Origin: Candidatus Sulfotelmatobacter sp.
GTDB lineage: Bacteria > Acidobacteriota > Terriglobia > Terriglobales > Acidobacteriaceae
Assembly (NCBI GenBank): GCA_030037515.1
Contig: JASHRE010000777.1
Coordinates: forward strand, 1-11,043
Direction of reading: 5' to 3'
DNA length: 11,043 nt
Shown here: positions 6,527-11,043 of the stretch, piece by piece
How positions within the stretch are numbered: the stretch's first letter is position 1
Layout of the letters: each line of letters begins with the position of its first letter
Notes under the pieces: generated by a model
Database searches by the model: none
The model's input: only the letters and a program-made list of their open reading frames with translations
Told to the model about the DNA's origin: nothing
Made by a program: the position numbers and the translations under genes

Positions 6527-6644
6527 TTTCCAAGCTCCGGGGCGCCGCGGATGAATCCGTCACCAGAGTACGACCAACCTGCCCCGGAGCGTCATTTCCG
6601 CAGCGAGGCCCCTCATTACTGAAGGAAGTGGCGACTTTTTGACG
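6463..6644 (+). ncRNA. candidate structured RNA with a compact three-way junction
   Basis: The core, 6490-6606, folds into a three-way junction. P1 pairs 6490-6503 with 6593-6606 (14 pairs, one G-U). P2 pairs 6504-6510 with 6526-6532 (7 pairs). P3 pairs 6534-6543 with 6581-6590 (10 Watson-Crick pairs) and holds a small hairpin, GCGGA-TGAA-TCCGT, at 6547-6560. Only one base (A6533) and two bases (6591-6592) are unpaired at the junction. Outside the core, 6481-6487 can pair with 6615-6621 (one G-U) and 6463-6470 with 6637-6644 (8 pairs). The G-U pairs (T6496-G6600, G6486-T6616) would be A-C mismatches in a minus-strand transcript, which favours plus-strand RNA. A T-run lies at 6636-6640. No protein-like reading frame covers the core. 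I do not recognise the family; a palindromic repeat is the main alternative. Confidence 0.5.
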
Positions 6645-6810
6645 TTTTCCGGCCGTCCCCGCAAAATGTGCGCCTCTCAGAAAGCCTCGTAATATGCATG
6701 TTCTTACAGATTCTCGTTCAGAGCCATTTTTCTTTTCGAGCGAAATCGGAAAGGCAAAGATCGGAAAGAGCCAGTTCGGGGAGAAGCAAGCTCAGAAAAT
6801 GGTCCCGCGC
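6645..6810. other. spacer with no supported gene
   Basis: I see no gene here. ATCGGAAAG occurs twice, at 6745-6753 and 6760-6768. Open frames on the plus strand cross the region but have no protein-like character. Confidence 0.4.
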
Positions 6811-7028
6811 TTACCAGGTCCTGTTCTTCTCTGGTTTCGGACTGCACGACGCCTCAGCGGCGGCCTTTTCGACACCTCTCGCGGCTTCCAGCAGATCAGC
6901 GATGAGCGTGCCGTTATACATGAATCTTTCCGGCTCAACGGTCCACACAGCAAAATCCGGAGGGGAGCAAGGGGGACGCCACCCTCCGAGGGGAAGACTA
7001 TGTAGTGAGCTCCCCCAGGCGCAGGCAA
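6811..7028 (-). pseudogene. possible frameshifted small gene, unknown function
   Basis: Two minus-strand frames hold protein-like sequence that would join after a one-base frame change. The upstream part (about 7028-6961) reads LPAPGGAHYIVFPSEGGVPL. The downstream part (6960-6814) contains PDFAVWTVEPERFMYNGTLI and then an Ala/Glu-rich helix, ending at the TAA at 6811-6813. The switch falls in the C-run near 6960-6968 on the minus strand. One missing base there would give a continuous product of about 72 residues, starting perhaps at TTG 7028. It may be a decayed gene, a sequencing or assembly error, or chance. I do not recognise a family. Confidence 0.25.
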
Positions 7029-7072
7029 AACAATCGGAGTCGGCCGAGAAGTCGAGTTCGCCAAGGACAAAG

Positions 7073-7306
7073 ATGACTCGCGAGCAGGTAGAGCGGGTTC
7101 GTGAAAAGGAAAAATCGGCGGCTGGCTCCACAAGTATACTGCGGCGGTTCGAATCCGGCAGCAACCCTCGGCACCGAAAACTTCTGGAAACGACCTTCGC
7201 CGAATTGGACGAACGCCTGCACATGCTCGAGTCATCAAATGATTCTTTTCTGATCCCGATCCCTGGCCCCCCGCCCCCGCCCCTGCCGTATAATGACCCC
7301 GTATGA
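7073..7306 (+). CDS. small hypothetical protein upstream of purS
   Basis: This is a possible 77-residue protein. It starts at ATG 7073, preceded by AAGGA at 7063-7067. The first 53 or so residues are charged and probably helical (MTREQVERVREKEKS, then KLLETTFAELDERLHMLE), and the tail is proline-rich (IPGPPPPPLPYNDP). The stop overlaps the purS start as ATGA, as expected for coupled genes. Against this, the proposed purS -10 box lies inside its last codons and I recognise no family. The function is unknown. Confidence 0.3.
   Translation: MTREQVERVREKEKSAAGSTSILRRFESGSNPRHRKLLETTFAELDERLHMLESSNDSFLIPIPGPPPPPLPYNDPV
7289..7294 (+). promoter_or_regulatory. -10 box TATAAT close to the purS start
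   Basis: A perfect TATAAT lies only eight bases before the purS ATG at 7303, and there is no ribosome binding site between them. If active, transcription would start at or next to the ATG, giving a leaderless message. No good -35 box is visible in the C-rich sequence upstream. Confidence 0.5.
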
Positions 7307-7548
7307 CGGCCTATGTGTACGTCTCGCTGAAAAAGAGCGTCCTCGACCCCCAAGGCAAAACCATTCAGGGCGCCCTCAAAAAAATGGGGTACAAGGGCCT
7401 CGAAAGCGTGCGTCAGGGCAAGTTTTTCGAACTCACCCTCGATGGCGGACTTTCGCGCGACGACGCTCGGGCCGAAGTGGAACGCATCGCCCGCGAAGTT
7501 TTGACCAACCCCGTCATTGAAGAGTTTCGCTTCTCGCTCGCGGAATAA
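7303..7548 (+). CDS. purS: phosphoribosylformylglycinamidine synthase subunit PurS
   Basis: PurS is the small subunit that bridges the glutaminase PurQ and the synthetase PurL, which together convert FGAR to FGAM in purine biosynthesis. The 81-residue length is normal. The family pattern is clear: a first beta strand (YVYVSLKKSVLDPQGKTIQGAL), KKMGYKGLESVRQGKFFEL, the helix RDDARAEVERIAREVLTNPVIE and the final strand EFRFSLAE. purQ and purL are not seen nearby; glmS follows 42 bases downstream, so co-transcription with glmS is likely. The start has no ribosome binding site but lies just after a TATAAT. A 6-pair hairpin, GCGGAA-TAACG-TTCCGC (7540-7556), spans the stop codon and has no T-run. 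Confidence 0.92.
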   Translation: MTAYVYVSLKKSVLDPQGKTIQGALKKMGYKGLESVRQGKFFELTLDGGLSRDDARAEVERIAREVLTNPVIEEFRFSLAE

Positions 7549-7590
7549 CGTTCCGCAGGATAACGTCCCCCGGGTTCTAGAGGTTTTCTC

Positions 7591-9462
7591 ATGTGTGGCA
7601 TCGTGGGTTATGTCGGAAAGAAAAGTGTCGTGCCCATCATCCTCGATGGGCTTCGGCGCCTGGAATACCGCGGCTATGATTCAGCTGGCATCGCTGTCGC
7701 CGGCGATGGCGACGGCCTGCAAATTCGCCGCGCCGAAGGCAAGCTGCACAATCTCGAAGAAGTGATTCGTGAAAAGCCGTTGCACGGCAGCTATGGAATC
7801 GGCCACACGCGCTGGGCCACGCATGGACGTCCCACTGAAGAAAACGCGCATCCGCATCGGGACTGCACGGGAAAAATCGTCGTCGTCCATAACGGCATCG
7901 TCGAAAACTATCTCAGCCTGAAAAAGAAACTGATCGACGAAGGGCACAAGTTCACCACCGAGACCGACACCGAAATCATCGCCCATCTCGTCGAAAAACA
8001 TTCGCAGTCCCACAACGGCTGCCGTCCCTCGCTCGAAGACGCAGTGCGCCAGACCGTCCGACAACTCACCGGAGTCTTCGCCCTTGCCGTTATTTCCGCT
8101 GACGATCCCAATAAAATCGTCGCCGCCCGCAATGGCCCGCCTGCGGTCATCGGCCTGGGCAACGACGAATATTTCGTCGCCTCCGACGTGCCTGCGATCC
8201 TTTATCACACACGCGACATTTTCTTTCTCGCCGACGGCGACCTCGCCGTCGTTACTCCCGAAGGCGTGCAACTTTCCGACTTCAACGGCCGGCCCATCAT
8301 GCGCCAGGTGCAGCATGTCACCTGGGACCCCATCATGGCGGAAAAGGGCGGCTTCAAGCACTTCATGCTCAAAGAAATTTATGAGCAGCCGCGCGCCGTC
8401 CGCGACACCACCCTTGGCCGCGTCTCGCAGGATACCGGCCACATTTTTCTCGATCAGATGCAGATCACCGAAGGGGAATTCCGCACCGCGACCAAGATCA
8501 ACATCATCGCCTGCGGAACCAGTTGGCACGCTGGCCTCGCCGGCAAGTTCATGATCGAAACTCTCGCCCGCATGCCGGTCGAAGTCGACTACGCCAGCGA
8601 GTGGCGCTATCGCAATCCCATCGTCGATCCCAACACCATCACGGTCGTGATTTCGCAATCAGGAGAAACCGCCGACACCATCGCCGCGCAACGTGAAGCA
8701 AAAAGTCGAGGATCGAAAACTCTGGCGATCTGCAACGTTGTCGGATCCATGATCACTCGCGAAGCCGCCGGCACCATCTATACCCACGCGGGACCCGAAA
8801 TCGGTGTCGCCTCCACGAAAGCCTTCACCGCGCAGCTCACCGCTTTATACATTCTGGCCATGTATCTCGCGCAGGTTCGCGGTGTCATGAGCGCCCAACA
8901 GGCCTGCTCCGAAATGCTCGAACTGACGCGCATTCCCGCCAAGCTCGAAAATATTCTCACGCACGACGAATCTTGCGACGAACTGGCGAAGCACTATCAG
9001 AAAGTTCACGATTTTCTTTTTCTCGGCCGCGGCATTCACTATCCCATCGCGCTCGAAGGCGCCCTCAAGCTGAAAGAAATTTCTTACATTCACGCCGAAG
9101 GATATCCGGCCGGCGAAATGAAACACGGTCCCAACGCTCTCATCGACGAGAATCTTCCGGTCGTTGTCATCGCCACGCGCGACGTAAACAATCCGGGCTC
9201 CATGCTGCGCTATGAAAAGACGATTTCAAATCTGAAAGAAGTGAAGGCGCGCTCCGGAGTCGTCATCGCGCTGGCGACGGAAGGCGATCAGGAAATCGTC
9301 GAAGCTGCCGATCATGTCCTGCACATTCCCGCAGCGCCCGAAGAATTGTCGCCGATCCTCGAGATCGTTCCGTTGCAGCTGCTCGCATACCATATCGCCG
9401 TGCGTCGCGGTTGCGACGTCGACCAGCCCAGAAACCTGGCCAAATCCGTCACCGTCGAATAG
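7591..9462 (+). CDS. glmS: glutamine--fructose-6-phosphate aminotransferase (isomerizing)
   Basis: GlmS makes glucosamine-6-phosphate from fructose-6-phosphate and glutamine, the first committed step to UDP-GlcNAc for peptidoglycan and lipid A. The 623-residue protein has an N-terminal class II glutaminase domain with catalytic C2 directly after the initiator Met, HTRWATHG (72-79), HNGIVEN (100-106) and TDTE (125-128). Two SIS sugar-isomerase domains follow: CGTSWHAG (308-315) and SQSGET (355-360) in the first; EGALKLKE (489-496), HAEGYPAGEMKHGP (501-514) and the C-terminal NLAKSVTVE (with K619) in the second. All key residues are present. AGAGGT at 7579-7584 precedes the ATG by six bases. 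The 42-base gap after purS shows no glmS ribozyme-like sequence. The gene is convergent with the membrane protein gene at the right edge. Confidence 0.98.
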   Translation: MCGIVGYVGKKSVVPIILDGLRRLEYRGYDSAGIAVAGDGDGLQIRRAEGKLHNLEEVIREKPLHGSYGIGHTRWATHGRPTEENAHPHRDCTGKIVVVHNGIVENYLSLKKKLIDEGHKFTTETDTEIIAHLVEKHSQSHNGCRPSLEDAVRQTVRQLTGVFALAVISADDPNKIVAARNGPPAVIGLGNDEYFVASDVPAILYHTRDIFFLADGDLAVVTPEGVQLSDFNGRPIMRQVQHVTWDPIMAEKGGFKHFMLKEIYEQPRAVRDTTLGRVSQDTGHIFLDQMQITEGEFRTATKINIIACGTSWHAGLAGKFMIETLARMPVEVDYASEWRYRNPIVDPNTITVVISQSGETADTIAAQREAKSRGSKTLAICNVVGSMITREAAGTIYTHAGPEIGVASTKAFTAQLTALYILAMYLAQVRGVMSAQQACSEMLELTRIPAKLENILTHDESCDELAKHYQKVHDFLFLGRGIHYPIALEGALKLKEISYIHAEGYPAGEMKHGPNALIDENLPVVVIATRDVNNPGSMLRYEKTISNLKEVKARSGVVIALATEGDQEIVEAADHVLHIPAAPEELSPILEIVPLQLLAYHIAVRRGCDVDQPRNLAKSVTVE

Positions 9463-9467
9463 CTCGT

Positions 9468-9492
9468 GTAGGGCGGTCGCACTCGTCCGCCC
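9468..9492 (+). repeat. GTAG-headed REP-like hairpin
   Basis: Just after glmS, GTAG (9468-9471) leads directly into a hairpin, GGGCGG (9471-9476) with CCGCCC (9487-9492), and a ten-base loop. A GTAG foot followed by a GC hairpin is the layout of REP elements handled by REP-associated tyrosine transposases. CACTCG at 9480-9485 can alternatively pair with CGAGTG at 9504-9509. Confidence 0.5.
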
Positions 9493-9524
9493 CGCAAGCG
9501 ATGCGAGTGTCGGAACAACTGTTG

Positions 9525-9555
9525 CTCGCCGAAGCCGATCGGGCGGGGGTTTTTT
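9525..9555 (+). terminator. probable intrinsic terminator after glmS
   Basis: CTCGCC (9525-9530) can pair with GGCGGG (9542-9547, one G-T pair) around an 11-base loop, followed by GG and a run of six T (9550-9555). The position, 63 bases after the glmS stop, fits a terminator for the purS-glmS unit. Confidence 0.5.
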
Positions 9556-9575
9556 GGCTGGAATCGCCAAGAATT

Positions 9576-9643
9576 ATGTGGGGACAGCCGAACTCGCATG
9601 TTGGTCGTTCCGCCCTTGTCGCGTTCTATGCGACAGGTGGGAA
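9576..9643. repeat. shared 15-base repeat and long hairpin downstream of two convergent genes
   Basis: ATGTGGGGACAGCCG at 9576-9590 is identical to 1470-1484. It is followed by an imperfect hairpin, 9608-9643. The hairpin centre is CTTGTCGC (9615-9622) with GCGACAGG (9630-9637, one G-T pair) around GTTCTAT; outer pairs TTCC (9608-9611) with GGAA (9640-9643) follow after a bulge and a mismatch. It lies eight bases beyond the stop of the minus-strand gene. There is no T-run on that strand, so an intrinsic terminator is not proven. Confidence 0.45.
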
Positions 9644-9651
9644 TTTCAACT

Positions 9652-11043
9652 TCAGGGACGAAAAAACTCGCCGCGGGGAAGCCGCGTCAGGCTTTGCCCC
9701 AGCTTCCACGCTGCTGCCGCCAACAGCACCAACCCTGCACTCCACGCCACAAACGCCACATCCACCACCCACTTCGGCGCGGCTCCCACCCGCCGCAACA
9801 GAAACGGCAGAAAATTCCACGTCGTGATGTGGACGTAGTCCCAGGAATCCTGGCCCATCGCTTCGGTATTCAATCCCCACGCCCGCATCTTTCCCAGCGC
9901 AAACGCCACGATATTGTTGAAGCGCAGCGCAATAATAAACATGGGATGCCCCATATTCTCCGACTGATAGATTTCCAGCGGCAGCCAGAACGCGAGCGAG
10001 GCAAGCTGAATGACCAAGCCCACGGCGATCAGAGCCAAGCCGCCGCGCCACACAAATTTGCTCAAAGTCTCGCGATAACGCAGTAGCAACGGCACGGCCA
10101 GCAGGGCGACAAACTCGACCGGAGTCGCAACATAGCGGTCGCCCCACGAGAAATCCCCCGCCCAATACGCGTAACGGGCATAGAAGCTGATGTACACCAC
10201 GAGCATGAGCATTGTCGCCACGGCGTACGCGCGCACCTCGCGCGCCAGTCGCGGCCACAGCAGCACCAGCAGCACGATCGCCAGTATCAGCAGCGGATCA
10301 AATAAAAAGATCGACTTCTCTGGCTTGAACAGCGGCCCAAGGAATCCTTCGAAAAATGGCGTGCTCCACGGAAAATTCGCCGGAAGCGTCGGATCCTGCA
10401 GCCGCTGCTCTCGCCCAAAAATGGGAAGATACGTTCCCGTCCACGACCCAAAGCGGTAGAAGTTGTAGGCGCGTTCGCCCAACAGAAATACGAAATAAAT
10501 CGGCGCAGCGACTTTGACATACTCCCACCCACGCTCCGGAATGGCGCGCAAAGCAACGTGCGTTTCGCCGCGTTCCAACCACAGCACAAGCAGAAGAAAG
10601 AATCCCACCGCCGCGATGTCCAACGCCGTCGTCATCCGCGTCAGCAAATTCAGCCCTAGCGCAGCCGAACCGATTATGAGCGCGCGCCTGCTCCCGCTGG
10701 TCAGCCATTCACACTGAAACGAAAATCCCGTCAGCGTCAGCAGCATGATGTAGTTGTTCTCCTGCATGCTCTGCGTGTAGTGCAGGTGCGTGGTGCAAAA
10801 CATGAGCGCGAGCACGCCCAAAACCGACTCCTTCACGTCGAACCGCAACTGCCCGAGAAAACGGAACGCCATCAGAGCAGTCAGCACATTGACCAGGATG
10901 CTTGTGCTGTAGCTGACCACGATGCTGCGCACTGCCGGATCGTCCTCGTAGCCGGAAAAGACGCGCCAATGCGAGATCCACGTCCCGACCAAATCGGCGG
11001 GCAGCATGAGCAGCGACTGCCCAATGCCATACCAGCTGTAAAG
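9652..11043 (-). CDS. polytopic membrane protein, glycosyltransferase-C-like, 5' end outside window
   Basis: The frame is open to the right edge: twelve codons upstream of the ATG at 11007 continue in frame as YSWYGIGQSLLMLPADL, so the real start lies beyond the window. About 463 residues are visible, with roughly nine or ten hydrophobic helices and a basic C-terminus. Counting from M11007, landmarks include FLFDPLLIL near 230 and FSWGDRYVATPVEFVALL near 290. The many-helix layout with long, aromatic-rich loops resembles GT-C membrane glycosyltransferases such as GT39/GT83-like proteins, which use lipid-linked sugars. The N-terminal acidic motif that would prove this is outside the window. 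The family assignment is therefore inference; that it is a real membrane protein gene is clear. It is convergent with glmS. Confidence 0.75.
   Translation of the reverse strand, partial: LYSWYGIGQSLLMLPADLVGTWISHWRVFSGYEDDPAVRSIVVSYSTSILVNVLTALMAFRFLGQLRFDVKESVLGVLALMFCTTHLHYTQSMQENNYIMLLTLTGFSFQCEWLTSGSRRALIIGSAALGLNLLTRMTTALDIAAVGFFLLLVLWLERGETHVALRAIPERGWEYVKVAAPIYFVFLLGERAYNFYRFGSWTGTYLPIFGREQRLQDPTLPANFPWSTPFFEGFLGPLFKPEKSIFLFDPLLILAIVLLVLLWPRLAREVRAYAVATMLMLVVYISFYARYAYWAGDFSWGDRYVATPVEFVALLAVPLLLRYRETLSKFVWRGGLALIAVGLVIQLASLAFWLPLEIYQSENMGHPMFIIALRFNNIVAFALGKMRAWGLNTEAMGQDSWDYVHITTWNFLPFLLRRVGAAPKWVVDVAFVAWSAGLVLLAAAAWKLGQSLTRLPRGEFFRP

Noticed and set aside
6490..6606. Hammerhead ribozyme, because of the three-way junction
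   Set aside because: The junction has only three unpaired bases and lacks the CUGAUGA and GAAA core.
6619..6633. SRP RNA-like string CTGAAGGAAGTGGCG
   Set aside because: The closed GGAA tetraloop and the surrounding helix 8 pattern are absent.
7146..7156. GGTTCGAATCC, resembling a tRNA T-loop
   Set aside because: The T-stem pairs only 4 of 5 positions, and no acceptor stem, D-arm or anticodon arm fits around it.
7549..7590. glmS ribozyme upstream of glmS
   Set aside because: The 42-base gap is too short and lacks the ribozyme core sequences.
7681..8658. Long minus-strand open frame opposite glmS
   Set aside because: It is a shadow of the well-supported glmS reading frame; long antisense frames are common in GC-rich genes.

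Overview
The window is GC-rich bacterial chromosomal DNA with ordinary housekeeping genes separated by repeat-rich spacers of about 190 to 900 bases. No plasmid, phage, transposase or CRISPR feature is visible. Gene content, protein style and the dispersed palindromic spacer repeats suggest a soil-type Acidobacteriota (Terriglobia-like) genome. This is a judgement from memory of such genomes, not a database result.

Layout. 123-1414 (+): a two-gene operon with a 4-base ATGA overlap, coding for a CDP-alcohol phosphatidyltransferase and a GtrA-type four-helix membrane protein. 1415-1743: a spacer rich in palindromic repeats. 1744-2742 (-): a zinc-independent quinone-oxidoreductase-like MDR enzyme. 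2743-3057: a divergent promoter region that also holds a dispersed repeat. 3058-4239 (+): a thiolase with a full set of catalytic residues. 4304-5254 (-): an RDD-family membrane protein with an unrecognised N-terminal domain. 5255-5622: a second copy of the dispersed repeat, then a good sigma-70 promoter. 5623-6402 (+): a LytTR response regulator with no kinase beside it. 6403-7302: a 900-base region with no clear large gene. It contains a strongly foldable candidate structured RNA (core 6490-6606, extended 6463-6644), a doubtful frameshifted minus-strand gene remnant and a doubtful 77-residue ORF. 7303-7548 (+): purS. 7591-9462 (+): glmS. 9463-9651: a REP-like hairpin, a probable terminator and a further hairpin. 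9652-11043 (-): a large polytopic membrane protein that runs off the right edge.

How the genes relate. The first two genes probably act together in membrane lipid or glycolipid assembly. MDR and thiolase are divergently transcribed; a shared role in acyl or quinone metabolism is possible but not shown. purS and glmS both serve glutamine-dependent biosynthesis (purines and amino sugars) and may be co-transcribed.

The most interesting item is the intergenic three-way junction at 6490-6606. It has helices of 14, 7 and 10 base pairs with only three unpaired junction bases, and its G-U pairs favour a plus-strand RNA. Next come the in-frame palindromic or repeat-like insertions in the GtrA and MDR genes, and -10 boxes so close to purS and MDR starts that leaderless transcripts are likely.
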